Below are positions 43,997 through 54,315 of a DNA stretch of 64,000 nucleotides, piece after piece. Numbering within the stretch: position 1 is the first letter of the stretch; every line of letters starts with the position of its first letter. Origin of the DNA: Wenyingzhuangia gilva (GTDB lineage: Bacteria; Bacteroidota; Bacteroidia; Flavobacteriales; Flavobacteriaceae); contig NZ_JAUMIT010000001.1 in assembly GCF_030519655.1 (NCBI RefSeq), positions 372,001-436,000 of the forward strand. The letters are read 5' to 3'. The notes under the pieces were generated by a model. It was given only the letters and a program-made list of their open reading frames with translations. It was not told where the DNA came from and searched no databases. Both the position numbers and the translations under genes were made by a program.

Positions 43997-46375
43997 CTAT
44001 CGTTTAAATATTTTTTTGAAAAAATTATTTTTCACTTGGTCCTCTTCTCCATAACCATAGCCTCCATAGGTATAATATCCTCCATACCCATAGGATCTTT
44101 CATGACTCATGGCATTTATCAAAATCGAAATGTTTGGCAAACGTTTTTCTTGGTATAATTTCTGAGGCACTTCTAACAAACGTTTGTCTAGGTAATTTGC
44201 TCTTGCTACATACACAAACATATCTGCATATTTACTGATCATTAAGGTATCTGTTACCAAGTTGACCGGAGCAGTATCTACCACAATGTAATCATACACT
44301 TCTTTTAATTCTTCAAACATGGTTTGCACTCTAGGACTCAACAATAATTCTGCCGGATTTGGTGGTACTACTCCAGAACTTAGCACGTGTAAATTGTCTA
44401 CTTCTTGTATAGGGAATACTACCTCCGTAATTTTTTCTACCTGTCCAATGAGGTAGTTGCTGACCCCACTTCTGTTGGGTAAGCCTAAGTATTGTGTAAT
44501 TTTAGGTGCTCTTAAATCTAATCCAACTAAGAGTACTTTTTTTCCAGTTAATGCTAAAGAAGAAGCCGTATTTACAGCGACAAAGGTTTTTCCTTCTCCT
44601 GAGACCGTAGACGTTACAAAAATGACTTTAGATTTCTCTGTGACCCCTGATAAAATAAAATCTAAATTGGTTCTCAACAATCTAAAAGCCTCTGCAGAAC
44701 TAGATCTACTCCCTTGCTTGATGATTACTTTTTCCTCAGATTTGTCAAAAGGAATGTCCCCCAAAATTGGAATAGATACCTGTTTTTCTATATCAGCTCT
44801 GGAATGGAATTTGGTATCTAATAACTCTCTGACATAAATAATAACAAAAGGAATGATTAACCCTATGATTAATCCTGCTAAAGCAATGATGGCTTTTTTG
44901 GGAGCCACTGGCTTTTTGTTGCTATAAGCCCTGTCAATGATTTTTGCGTTGGACACCGTTACCGCTAAGGAAATTTTATTTTCTTCCTTTTTTTGTAATA
45001 AATAGGAATACAATTGGGCAATGATTTCCTGTCTTCTTAAAATGGTGCGATATTCACGAACTTGTTGGGGCATTGAAGAAATTTTACCATCGTATTGACT
45101 CTCTTTTTCTTTTAGAGAATTGATGGCAATTTGTAGTTGCTGTTTGCTGTTGATTAATGATTTCTTGATGTTCTCTCTTAGATTCCCTAATTCAACATTT
45201 AAATTTTGTACGACTGGATTGGCAGGTGATGAGGTTCTTAACAATCTATTTCTCTCTAGTAATAACTGATTGTAATTTGCTACAGAGACACTTAACTGCG
45301 TGTTGTCTTCTACCCCAATGCTTGCCGGCAACAAGTCAAAATCTTCTTTTTGCTTTTGGATGTTTTCGATCATGAACTGTACCACACTTAGCTGTGTTGA
45401 TTTTTGGAATAAAACTTGTTCATTTAAAGATTTCTCTTCCACAAATAACTTTCCTTGCTCTTGTATGTTTGTGATCTGTTTGTCTTTTTTATATACTTCT
45501 TCTAGACGATCTACCTCATCTAGTTCTTTTGTGATTCCTTCTAAACGTTCTTCAATAAAAGCATCTGTTTTTTTCCCTACCTGATTTTTATCTTCAATAG
45601 ACATTTGGTTGTATAAATCTATTAAGGTATTTAAAATCAATTCTGCTTTTTCTTTTACCGGATATTGTATTCCAATATTGATGATGTTTGCATCGTCTAC
45701 TTCAGATACCGATACCTTGCTTTTAAAATCCTCTATGGTCTCATTTAAACTTTTAAACTTCAATTCATAGCTATTGTCTGCTTCTTGGTTGAATTTTACG
45801 AAATTTGGTGTAAGTAAAAATTCATAGTTCCCAATTTTTAGTTTTTCTCCAAATTTTGCTATGACCTCTTCATCTGTTCCCTCTAATTGATACTCGAACT
45901 GTTCCTTATTTAAAATTGTGATCTCTAAAACAGTATCCAATTTATAAAAAGCCTCTTTGTCTGATAAAATCTGGTATTTTAATGGTAGATTCTTAAATTT
46001 TTCTACTTTTTTTAGTCCTTGCTGCTGAAATATCGAGACATTTAAATCTAGTTCTCTTACATAAGCTTCTGCTAAGGTTCTTGATTTGATGATTTCTATT
46101 TCATCCATTACATTGTTCTTTCCTCCCAAGCCTAAAGCTGACAAGTCTTGGAAAGCTGATAATTCAGAAGCCGCTCCTCCTTCTTCTTTGACTAAAATGG
46201 TGGCATTGGTTTGGTATATATTTACTTTAGATTTGGCATAGAATACTGCTATTCCTACACATATTACCGTTGATAATAAAAACCACTTCCAATGGATTAA
46301 GTATTTTTCTATTTCCGCTCGAATGTCTATGCTATCGTTTTCTTTGGTAAATATATTTTCTGTATTGTTTTCCAT
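43997..46375 (-). CDS. wzc: Polysaccharide co-polymerase / tyrosine autokinase (Wzc type)
   Basis: Controls chain length and export of capsule or EPS together with Wza. The 792-residue inner-membrane protein has an N-terminal Wzz domain with TM helices near residues 33-50 and 500-520, a long periplasmic coiled-coil region between, and a cytosolic BY-kinase: Walker A VSGEGKTFVAVNT, A' VLLVGLDLRAP, Walker B YDYIVVDTAPV. The C-terminus carries a tyrosine-rich cluster (SYGYGGYYTYGGYGYG), the usual autophosphorylation sites. It begins three bases after wza. Confidence 0.95.
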   Translation of the reverse strand: MENNTENIFTKENDSIDIRAEIEKYLIHWKWFLLSTVICVGIAVFYAKSKVNIYQTNATILVKEEGGAASELSAFQDLSALGLGGKNNVMDEIEIIKSRTLAEAYVRELDLNVSIFQQQGLKKVEKFKNLPLKYQILSDKEAFYKLDTVLEITILNKEQFEYQLEGTDEEVIAKFGEKLKIGNYEFLLTPNFVKFNQEADNSYELKFKSLNETIEDFKSKVSVSEVDDANIINIGIQYPVKEKAELILNTLIDLYNQMSIEDKNQVGKKTDAFIEERLEGITKELDEVDRLEEVYKKDKQITNIQEQGKLFVEEKSLNEQVLFQKSTQLSVVQFMIENIQKQKEDFDLLPASIGVEDNTQLSVSVANYNQLLLERNRLLRTSSPANPVVQNLNVELGNLRENIKKSLINSKQQLQIAINSLKEKESQYDGKISSMPQQVREYRTILRRQEIIAQLYSYLLQKKEENKISLAVTVSNAKIIDRAYSNKKPVAPKKAIIALAGLIIGLIIPFVIIYVRELLDTKFHSRADIEKQVSIPILGDIPFDKSEEKVIIKQGSRSSSAEAFRLLRTNLDFILSGVTEKSKVIFVTSTVSGEGKTFVAVNTASSLALTGKKVLLVGLDLRAPKITQYLGLPNRSGVSNYLIGQVEKITEVVFPIQEVDNLHVLSSGVVPPNPAELLLSPRVQTMFEELKEVYDYIVVDTAPVNLVTDTLMISKYADMFVYVARANYLDKRLLEVPQKLYQEKRLPNISILINAMSHERSYGYGGYYTYGGYGYGEEDQVKNNFFKKIFKR

Positions 46376-46378
46376 GAT

Positions 46379-47167
46379 TTATCTCGTTAAAATAGAAATA
46401 ATTGTGATTAATAACCCTGTTGCGGATATGATATATGAATTTGTAGGAGAACTTATTGCTGCATTAACTCTCGGTTTGTTTGGTTCTATATAAATCACAT
46501 CATTCTGTTGTAAATAAAAAGCTGGAGAATTCATAAATCCCTTAGACCTCAAGTCGATATGGTAGTATTTTATTGCCCCTTCTACATCTCTCATTATTTT
46601 AATATTATCTCGCTTTCCATGAATGGTTAAATCTCCCGCCAAACCTATGGCTTGTAATACCGATATTTTATCTCTATTGATAGTGTATTCACCAGGCCTA
46701 GCTACTTCTCCTAGGATTGATATTCTAAAATTCACCAATTGTACATTGGCTTTGACATCTGGTAAAAAGGGTTTGATTTTTTTTTCTAGGTGTTTTTCTA
46801 ATTGTACCCTTGTGAATCCAGCCACTTTTAAATCTCCCAATTGAGGAAAACTAATACATCCGTCTTTGTCTACCAAATAAGATTGTTGTTGTTGCTGTCC
46901 ATTTGCAGTCAGTCCTCCAGTATTAAATGAGCTTAAGTATAAATTAAAAGGTCTGGCTGCTTCTGGGTTGATGGATGAGATGTTGATCGTTAATCGATCG
47001 TCTGGTTTGATTGTTAGAGGATTGAAATGTACACTGTCCATTTCTAACACATTACTTTGTTCTGTTTTATCATTTACATCCTGCAAGTAAATGATGTCTT
47101 TTCTAGAAGCACATGAGATTACTCCTAGGGTTAATAGCGATAAAACAATTTTTTTTATTCCTTTCAT
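46379..47167 (-). CDS. wza: Outer-membrane polysaccharide export lipoprotein (Wza type)
   Basis: A 262-residue lipoprotein, signal KKIVLSLLTLGVISC with the lipobox Cys19. It has a poly_export domain (PDDRLTINISSINPEAARPF), then SLBB-type repeats (VRISILGEVARPGEYTINRDKISVLQAIGLAGDL), and a hydrophobic C-terminal helix (SYIISATGLLITIISIL) that could form the outer-membrane helical barrel seen in Wza. Start at ATG 47167, one base after the stop of the upstream dehydratase gene. Confidence 0.93.
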   Translation of the reverse strand: MKGIKKIVLSLLTLGVISCASRKDIIYLQDVNDKTEQSNVLEMDSVHFNPLTIKPDDRLTINISSINPEAARPFNLYLSSFNTGGLTANGQQQQQSYLVDKDGCISFPQLGDLKVAGFTRVQLEKHLEKKIKPFLPDVKANVQLVNFRISILGEVARPGEYTINRDKISVLQAIGLAGDLTIHGKRDNIKIMRDVEGAIKYYHIDLRSKGFMNSPAFYLQQNDVIYIEPNKPRVNAAISSPTNSYIISATGLLITIISILTR

Positions 47168-47168
47168 A

Positions 47169-49058
47169 TTATTTGTTATCAAGATTTTCAAATATAGAAT
47201 TATTAGATATAAATTCGGGTACAATTTCCTTCATTTTTTCTACAATTTGTATATTATTTTCTGGGTGATTGATTTCAATTAATTGGTTGATTAAGTTCGT
47301 TTTTTCTTCTACTTCTAAAATTTCAGATTTGTTGATCATTATTTTTTGATGATGGGTTGGCAACGCATTTTCACCATCATTTAACAATTCTTCGTATAAT
47401 TTTTCTCCTGGTCTGAGTCCTGTAATTTTGATGTCAATATCATCAGGATATTGCAAACCTGATAATTTTATCATTCTCTTTGCTAAGTCGATGATTTTGA
47501 CAGATTTCCCCATGTCAAAAATAAAAATTTCTCCTCCCATTCCCATGGCCCCTGCTTCTATCACCAACTGACAAGCTTCTGGGATGGTCATGAAATATCT
47601 TGTGATTTCAGGATGTGTTAAGGTGATTGGTCCTCCTTCTGCTATTTGTTTTTTAAACAATGGGATTACGGAGCCATTTGACCCTAACACATTTCCAAAT
47701 CTGGTGGTGATAAACTTTGTTCCATTGGTTCTTTTATTTTTTGTACCTATGTACAATTCAGCCACTCTTTTGGTTGCTCCCATTACGCTGGTTGGGTTTA
47801 CCGCTTTGTCTGAAGAGATCATTACAAACTTCTCTATGTTAAATTTACAAGACAAATCTGCGATGATTTTGGTTCCTACTACATTTACTTTTACCGCTTC
47901 ATAAGGATTTGCCTCCATCAAAGGCACGTGTTTGTATGCAGCTGCATGGAAGACCAAATCGGGTTGATGTACTTTAAATATCATTTCCATCATTTTTACA
48001 TCTCTTACATCGGCCACATAACAAGCGATATTTGCTTTTTTAATTCTTTTTAAACTTTGCTGTAAATCGTATAAACAAGACTCTGCCTGGTCTATTAATA
48101 TCAATTTTTTGCAATTATAATTCGCTAATTGCTCCACTATACCAGTCCCTATGGAACCTGCCGCACCGGTTACCAATATCACTTTATGGCTTACTTCGGC
48201 TTCTATTAAGGTGTTTTTTATGTTTATAGGACTTCTGTTTAATAAATCCTCTATCCTGATTTCTTTGATTTGATTGATACTTAAATCAGCCTCTACCCAG
48301 TTGACTACAGGAGGCACCATTTTGACTTTTACTCCAAGCGTTAAGAACTTATCTGACACCTCTAAAAGTCTTTTTTGAGAAATTTTGTCCGTCGCAATGA
48401 TTACTTCTTTTATCCTTCTAGAATTCACAAAATATTCATCAATTTTTTCCAAACCATAAATATTAATTCTATCAATTTTTTTTCCTTGTTTTCTAGGATC
48501 ATCATCTATAAAGCAACGAACCTTATTTCGTTGTGCATTTTCTTTTTCTAAAGCAGAATAAACAATTGTTCCTAATTCTCCCGCACCAAAAATCATGATG
48601 TTTATGGTGTCCATTGGATTTTTTATCAATGTTTTGTATACAAACTTGAATAAAAATCTACTTGTTACCAATGACATTACGTTGAGTAAAAACAAAACGA
48701 TGATGTAAGAAAATGGTAAAATATAATGAGCAGATATGTTTAACCTTTCATTGGCATAATTTACCAAGGCAAATAAAACACTCATCAAAGTAATACTTGT
48801 GTATAAACTAATGGTATCTCTTAGTCCCGTGTACCTGATAACCCCTTTGTAAGAGCCTACAATTAGAAAAGAAATTAACGCTACGACTAAAATATAGGGC
48901 AATTGAATTAATAGTTTTATATAATCAATCTCCCTCGAAAAATTTTCTAAAATAAAATAAGTTAGAATAAAATTGATTGTAACAATCAATAAATCTATCA
49001 ACAATACTAGATATCTAGGAATGTTGTTGCTAATTTTTTCAATAATATACTTTTTCAC
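47169..49058 (-). CDS. Membrane-bound nucleotide-sugar dehydratase (FlaA1/CapD/PglF type)
   Basis: Probably UDP-GlcNAc 4,6-dehydratase making UDP-4-keto-6-deoxy sugars for the polysaccharide. The 629-residue protein has four N-terminal TM segments (about 15-125), a first Rossmann fold (IMIFGAGELGTIVYSAL) and the catalytic SDR domain (VILVTGAAGSIGTGIVEQL, then MISSDKAVNPTSVMGATKR with the catalytic Lys and, as in large members of the family, Met in place of Tyr). The start is GTG at 49058; no ATG exists nearby in frame. A TATATTTG lies at 49071-49064 (minus strand), close enough that the transcript could be almost leaderless. Confidence 0.92.
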   Translation of the reverse strand: MKKYIIEKISNNIPRYLVLLIDLLIVTINFILTYFILENFSREIDYIKLLIQLPYILVVALISFLIVGSYKGVIRYTGLRDTISLYTSITLMSVLFALVNYANERLNISAHYILPFSYIIVLFLLNVMSLVTSRFLFKFVYKTLIKNPMDTINIMIFGAGELGTIVYSALEKENAQRNKVRCFIDDDPRKQGKKIDRINIYGLEKIDEYFVNSRRIKEVIIATDKISQKRLLEVSDKFLTLGVKVKMVPPVVNWVEADLSINQIKEIRIEDLLNRSPINIKNTLIEAEVSHKVILVTGAAGSIGTGIVEQLANYNCKKLILIDQAESCLYDLQQSLKRIKKANIACYVADVRDVKMMEMIFKVHQPDLVFHAAAYKHVPLMEANPYEAVKVNVVGTKIIADLSCKFNIEKFVMISSDKAVNPTSVMGATKRVAELYIGTKNKRTNGTKFITTRFGNVLGSNGSVIPLFKKQIAEGGPITLTHPEITRYFMTIPEACQLVIEAGAMGMGGEIFIFDMGKSVKIIDLAKRMIKLSGLQYPDDIDIKITGLRPGEKLYEELLNDGENALPTHHQKIMINKSEILEVEEKTNLINQLIEINHPENNIQIVEKMKEIVPEFISNNSIFENLDNK

Positions 49059-49223
49059 AGCCGCAAATATATGATTTCCATCTTATTTCCCCTCTTTGTT
49101 TGTCTGTGTAATTCAAAATAACATTGGATTTTTCAATTCCTTATTGCTCCTCTATTCTTTTTGATCTTTCTTATTTAGAAAGCCATCCTAAGTCTTTATT
49201 TAGTTCTTCTGCTTTTTATTGGT

Positions 49224-50357
49224 TTATTCGTTTAATAGCTCCCTACATAAAGTTAAATGCTCTTTCACCACTCTTTTTTTATCGAACTCTTTTTCAGCTT
49301 TTTGCCTTGAAGCTTTTCCCATTTTTGTTCTGTCTTCTGGACTGTTGATTAATTTCTCTATGGCTTCTGCCAATTCTAAAACAGATTTAACAGGTACTTT
49401 ATAACCATTCTTCCCTTCCTGTACACATTCTTTACAACCAATGGCATCGGTAGTAACAATAGGTTTTCCCATGGCACAAGCTTCCATTAGTACAACGGGT
49501 AATCCTTCTCTGTAAGAAGGTAAAACAACAATGTCTGCCTTTTCATATTGGGAAACCATATCATTTTGATTTCCAATCCATTCTAAATATCCCTCTATTT
49601 GATATTTTTCTAAATATTCTAAGGGAACTGCTTCTTTGTTTTCTGTGTCTAAACGACCACACAACACAAATATTGCCCTGTGATTGTATTTTTTTTTCAA
49701 CAAAATTGCAGCTTCCACAAACTCTCTAACTCCTTTATCCCATAGCATTCGTGTAGGTAATAATATTCTTACCTTATCGGATAATGGTTGCTGAGTAGAC
49801 GAAAACTTCTCTAAGTTTACACCAATCCCTTTGATTACGTTTACAGTATTTTGAATATTGATTATGTTAAGATTTCTCAATTCTTGACAGTCCTCTTCAT
49901 TTTCAAAAATTAGACTATTCTTCTTTTTGTTGAATCCATAACGCATCATTTTTATCATGATTTTTTGCACCCTTCCTTTACGTTGATTGGTGAAATTATA
50001 TCCTAAACCACTTATTGAATTCAGGGTACTTATTCCTAAAAACTTTGACACAAGTGTACCGTAAATAACAGGCTTCATGGTTACTTGGTATACTACTTCT
50101 GGATGTAATTTTTTGTATAAAAAATATAATTTACAAAAGGTCTTAAATTCTTTGACCAAACTTGTTCCAGAGCGAGAAATGTCAATATTGACAAATTCAA
50201 ACCCTTGTTCTTTTATTTCATGTTCTCTCCCAGTACCTTTCGCAGCAATTACCACTCTCCAGCCTCTATTTAATGCCTCATTGGCTATTTCTAACCTATG
50301 AAGTAAAAAAAGCCAATCTACATTGACGACCATTAATAGTAATTTATCTCTTTTCAT
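49224..50357 (-). CDS. Glycosyltransferase family 4
   Basis: A GT-B glycosyltransferase of about 377 residues. The C-terminal donor-binding domain has the GT4 pattern LLPTRMLWDKGVREFVEAA, VLPSYREGLPVVLMEACAMGKPIV (E-x7-E motif) and TTDAIGCKECVQEGKNG. The N-terminal domain begins KLLLMVVNVDWLFLLHRLEIA with the conserved glycine-less loop of the WbpX/PglA-like branch. I chose ATG 50357 (MKRDKL); ATGs at 50363 and 50375 are alternatives, all overlapping the upstream wzy-like stop. Acts on the cytosolic face of the membrane; sugar specificity unknown. Confidence 0.9.
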   Translation of the reverse strand: MKRDKLLLMVVNVDWLFLLHRLEIANEALNRGWRVVIAAKGTGREHEIKEQGFEFVNIDISRSGTSLVKEFKTFCKLYFLYKKLHPEVVYQVTMKPVIYGTLVSKFLGISTLNSISGLGYNFTNQRKGRVQKIMIKMMRYGFNKKKNSLIFENEEDCQELRNLNIINIQNTVNVIKGIGVNLEKFSSTQQPLSDKVRILLPTRMLWDKGVREFVEAAILLKKKYNHRAIFVLCGRLDTENKEAVPLEYLEKYQIEGYLEWIGNQNDMVSQYEKADIVVLPSYREGLPVVLMEACAMGKPIVTTDAIGCKECVQEGKNGYKVPVKSVLELAEAIEKLINSPEDRTKMGKASRQKAEKEFDKKRVVKEHLTLCRELLNE

Positions 50358-51507
50358 ATCCATTTGTCTTATCAAGAAGTCTTTTATCTATTTGTATCCA
50401 TCCATAAAAAAAGTAAGGTAAAAACATTATTTTCATTCTGTTTCCTAAGCCTAAATTATACAAATAAGAAGCAAATAATAACATCAAAGCTACTGCTGCC
50501 ATGAAGGAAAATTGCACTTCTTTTTCAATTGTCATTTTTAATTTATTTTTGATACACACAAAACCTATATACAACATAACCCCAACATAATATATATTTT
50601 CTAAAGCCACCAATGCCTGTAAGGTATTTTTAATTTTATATACATACGGCAAAGGCATCCATAAAAGGTATAAAATTCTTGTTCCTATATTTGTATCTTC
50701 TATGCTAATGGCACTCCCACCTTTATCCTCTGAACCACTATTAAAACTTTCGATGTACCTTAATATACTTTCCAAACTTAAGGATTCAAATTTTAAAAAG
50801 AATTTCATGAGTAATATTATGCCTACACATATTAATATTATAAAGGTAACAACTATTTTAATTTTATACTTTTTAGGTGTTTTTTTATCACTTAGTTTAA
50901 AAAGGAACAAAACAAATAATAATATCAAACCAACATGTGGCCTTATTAAAAATATAAGTCCCAACACCAAGAATGTCAAAACATTACTTTTTTTATTATT
51001 TATTATTTCTAGCAGCACAACCATTAACCACAACAATAAGGGTTCTTTTCCTAAAAAAGCAGTCCACACATGAATGGTTGGAATTAAATAAAATAACAAA
51101 TACAGTATTGATGTTTTTTCTAAGGTTCGTATTCCAATTAACTTGAAGTATTTAAAAAAAGCTACATAACTAATGGTTGCGAAGATTAAAAACAAGACCT
51201 CTATTCCCACTCCAGCTTTTACCAAAGGATAAATTAGAAAAGCTATAAAATCATGACCTAAGCCTAATAATGGTAACCATGAATTACTATCTGTAGCCAT
51301 TGTAAAAAAATCTTTGGGGTCATTAATGTTCGAAAAACTATTTAAGTAAACTGCGAACACTATGGAGACTGAATAATGGATTAGCGTAAAAAGCACTAAA
51401 AATGTTTTGATCTTTACACTGGTTGTCAGTTCTAGCTTTTTTTTTAATAGGTACCCCACATATCCCAATACACCTACACAAATTCCTAATTCTAAAATAT
51501 TCATCAA
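50344..51507 (-). CDS. Polytopic membrane protein, probable O-antigen/EPS polymerase (Wzy-like)
   Basis: A 387-residue inner-membrane protein with about ten hydrophobic segments and a large hydrophilic loop around residues 235-270 (LESILRYIESFNSGSEDKGG). Membrane topology and position, directly next to the flippase and a glycosyltransferase, suggest the repeat-unit polymerase. Wzy proteins are too diverse to call from motifs. It starts immediately after the flippase stop and its 3' end overlaps the GT4 start. Confidence 0.68.
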   Translation of the reverse strand: MMNILELGICVGVLGYVGYLLKKKLELTTSVKIKTFLVLFTLIHYSVSIVFAVYLNSFSNINDPKDFFTMATDSNSWLPLLGLGHDFIAFLIYPLVKAGVGIEVLFLIFATISYVAFFKYFKLIGIRTLEKTSILYLLFYLIPTIHVWTAFLGKEPLLLWLMVVLLEIINNKKSNVLTFLVLGLIFLIRPHVGLILLFVLFLFKLSDKKTPKKYKIKIVVTFIILICVGIILLMKFFLKFESLSLESILRYIESFNSGSEDKGGSAISIEDTNIGTRILYLLWMPLPYVYKIKNTLQALVALENIYYVGVMLYIGFVCIKNKLKMTIEKEVQFSFMAAVALMLLFASYLYNLGLGNRMKIMFLPYFFYGWIQIDKRLLDKTNGYEKR

Positions 51508-52734
51508 CTAACTATTCACTTTAAAAAAACACCAAGATAAACCACTATACACAACTCTTGCTGATAAAAAAGAAACTGCTGCTCCAATAATTGGATATAA
51601 GGGGACTAATACAATTGCCGTTATCAACATACTAAAGGTAGATATTAATGTTATTCTTCCAAATAATTTGTCTTTGTATTGAGTTAACAACCCATTGACT
51701 CCATAACTAGAAACCAATGCTGCTAAAAAAGGAATAGGGCTTAGAATTTTTACAATCCTCACCATGTTTTGCATCATTAGTTCTGATTCAAAATTTAACC
51801 ATGTTATTGTTAAAAATTCCCCTAAAAAAAACATCGATATGCTTACGAATAAGCCTAAACTATTTAAGATTTTTCTTGTTTTTAGTTCTATGGCTTTGTT
51901 TCTATTTACCCATGGGAAAAAAGCATTGGTTAAAATTGTGTTTAGGGTTGTGAAAGCTGCTGTGAACTTGACTCCAATCTGTGTTAAACCTACCAAAGAT
52001 GGCCCTGCTAACATTCCTGACAGTAACACAATTAGCATTCCTGAAGTTGATGGCAGTAATAAGTTTATAAAGGAATGAAAATGTACTTTAAGATAGTTTA
52101 ATACTGCTTTACAAGGAATTAATTTGATTTGAATTTTATATTTTTTAACAACCCATGCAAAAGAAAAAACAGCACTTATTAACAAACCTATCGCTTCATA
52201 TAAAGGGATTACCCTATAATCAGAGGGTACAACCACATACTTTAAAACCAAACCTGTAAATATTACCGTTGCACTAAGATGAATCAGCGTTATGAACTTC
52301 ATTTTTTCTATCCCCATAAAAAACCATCTTAAAGAGAACAAATCGCCTAACAACAATAAAGAGGCAAAAAAATACAAATGAAAATGTTCTGAAAATTTAG
52401 GAATTACCAAACTAATTGCTAAAAACAACACAAATAAAAGTACAAATAAAAATAATTTTACTGACAAGACTTCATTGAAAATGAGATTTACTTTTATCTG
52501 ATCATTTTTGTGTTTTGCCAACTCCCTTACTGTTGACAAATTAAATCCATAATTTAAAACATTCACAAAAAACCAAACCAAAGACATCGCCAAAGCATAT
52601 ACCCCATAGTTATGTAAACCTATTTTTAATATCAAATAAGGGATTAACCACAGGCTTAATCCCAAATCAATTACTTTTAAAGAAAACAAGGCACTGATAT
52701 TCTCTATTAATTGAAAGACTTTTTTATTGATCAT
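51508..52734 (-). CDS. Oligosaccharide flippase (Wzx-like)
   Basis: A 408-residue membrane protein with about twelve hydrophobic segments of the MATE/MVF (polysaccharide exporter) type. The N-terminus (LFSLKVIDLGLSLWLIPYLILKIGLHNYGVYALAMSLV) has the GLxxYG-type pattern seen in Wzx proteins. It would move lipid-linked repeat units across the inner membrane. First gene of block 1, reading away from repeat cluster 2. Confidence 0.85.
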   Translation of the reverse strand: MINKKVFQLIENISALFSLKVIDLGLSLWLIPYLILKIGLHNYGVYALAMSLVWFFVNVLNYGFNLSTVRELAKHKNDQIKVNLIFNEVLSVKLFLFVLLFVLFLAISLVIPKFSEHFHLYFFASLLLLGDLFSLRWFFMGIEKMKFITLIHLSATVIFTGLVLKYVVVPSDYRVIPLYEAIGLLISAVFSFAWVVKKYKIQIKLIPCKAVLNYLKVHFHSFINLLLPSTSGMLIVLLSGMLAGPSLVGLTQIGVKFTAAFTTLNTILTNAFFPWVNRNKAIELKTRKILNSLGLFVSISMFFLGEFLTITWLNFESELMMQNMVRIVKILSPIPFLAALVSSYGVNGLLTQYKDKLFGRITLISTFSMLITAIVLVPLYPIIGAAVSFLSARVVYSGLSWCFFKVNS

Positions 52735-52929
52735 GTTCAGGATCCAATGTTGTTTTTATGTTCTCAAAACTGATTTCTACAGAAACGCAAAATACTATAC
52801 TTTTTTGATGATTTCATCCTGTTGATTGATAAAAAACAAAAAAATGTAATATCAAGACTTGATCAGTGATGATACCTTGTGAGTTTAGAAGTGAGTGGTG
52901 AATGGTGAGGAGTTAGTAGTTAGTAGTGA

Positions 52930-53300
52930 AAAATAAAGAACTGCCTGCTAAATAAACTAACAATCACGATTCTTTTTTAATTCTCATACTTTGTCTTGAC
53001 ACAAAGTACGCAAAAGTCAAGACTCTAAAAAGAACATTGCTAAAATTCTAATCTCATAACCGAAAACAAAAGAACCCTCTGCGTTCAAACAGCTTTTGTT
53101 TTTACGGCCATTTCAATTGAATTTTTTACGCAATACCCTTTTATGTCAATTAAATTCTCCTTTAATACTTCCATAAGCTCAGCACAAGTGCAAAACGAAC
53201 GAAAAAATCTAGGCTACATAAATTCATCCTATGTTTTAAATTTTCTCTAACTTCAAACTTTTACATTTTCTTTTAACTTCTTATGTTCATTTTGTCTTGA
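52930..53300. repeat. Repeat unit A, copy 3 (long form)
   Basis: Long form of unit A, about 370 bp: beyond the CCATAAGCTCAGCAC box it continues GTGCAAAACGAACG, AATCTAGGCTACATAAATTC and CTTCTTATGTTCATTTT. The hairpin arms GTCTTGAC / GTCAAGAC lie at 52993-53000 and 53016-53023. Confidence 0.88.
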
Positions 53301-53512
53301 TACTTCCACAAGCTCAGAACAGGCCGCTCGATGACGATGGCGAGGATTAGTGAAAAGTGAGTAGTGAGTGGTGAGGAGTTCTCGGTTATAAGTTTTCTGT
53401 TTTTGAGAAAAGTTCTTCGATGTTCGATGTTCGGGGTTCGGGATTTGGGTTCAAAGTTGAAAGTTCAAAGTTTTAGAATTGGTAAAGAGTGTAAAGCGAA
53501 TAGTGAATGTTG

Positions 53513-53880
53513 AAAATAAAGAACTGCCTGCTAAATAAACTAACCATCACTATTCTTTTTTAATTCTCATACTTTGTTTTGACACAAAGTACGCAAAAGT
53601 CAAGACTCTAAAAAGAACATTGCTAAAATTCTAATCTCATAACCGAAAACAAAAGAACTCTCTGCGTTCAAACAGCTTTTGTTTTTACGGCCATTTCAAT
53701 TGAATTTTTTACGCAATACCCTTTTATGTCAATTAAATTCTACATTAATACTTCCATAAGCTCAGCACAAGTGCAAAACGAACGAAAAAATCTAGGCTAC
53801 ATAAATTCATCCTATGTTTTAAATTTTCTCTAACTTCAAACTTTTACATTTTCTTTTAACTTCTTATGTTCATTTTTGCT
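53513..53880. repeat. Repeat unit A, copy 4 (long form)
   Basis: Near-identical to copy 3; the first hairpin arm has one change (GTTTTGAC), which weakens the stem. Ends into TGATACTTCGACTAGCTCAGCAC. Confidence 0.88.
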
Positions 53881-54315
53881 TGATACTTCGACTAGCTCAG
53901 CACAAGTACAAAACGAACCAAAAAATCAAGATAAATCTTATGAAATTACTACGTAACAGTCATTCCATCATTCCATGCTCTTTAGCTATGCTACGCACTT
54001 CCATGACTCCATGACTTATTTCTTAGATTTATCAATAAATTCCATTCTTCTATTAATTGTTATCAATACTAGCTTCTTATGTTCATTTTGTCTTGATACT
54101 TCCACAAGCTCTGCACAGGCCGCTCGATGACCGATGGCGAGGATTAGTGAAGAGTGAGTGGTGAGAAGTGAGTGGTGAGAAGTTCTTGGTTATAGGTTGT
54201 CTGTTTTTGAGAGAAGTTCTTCGATGACCGATGTTCGGGGTTCGGGATTTGGGATTTGGGTTCAAAGTTGAAAGTTCTAGAATTGGTAAAGAGTGTAAAG
54301 CGAATAGTGAATGTT

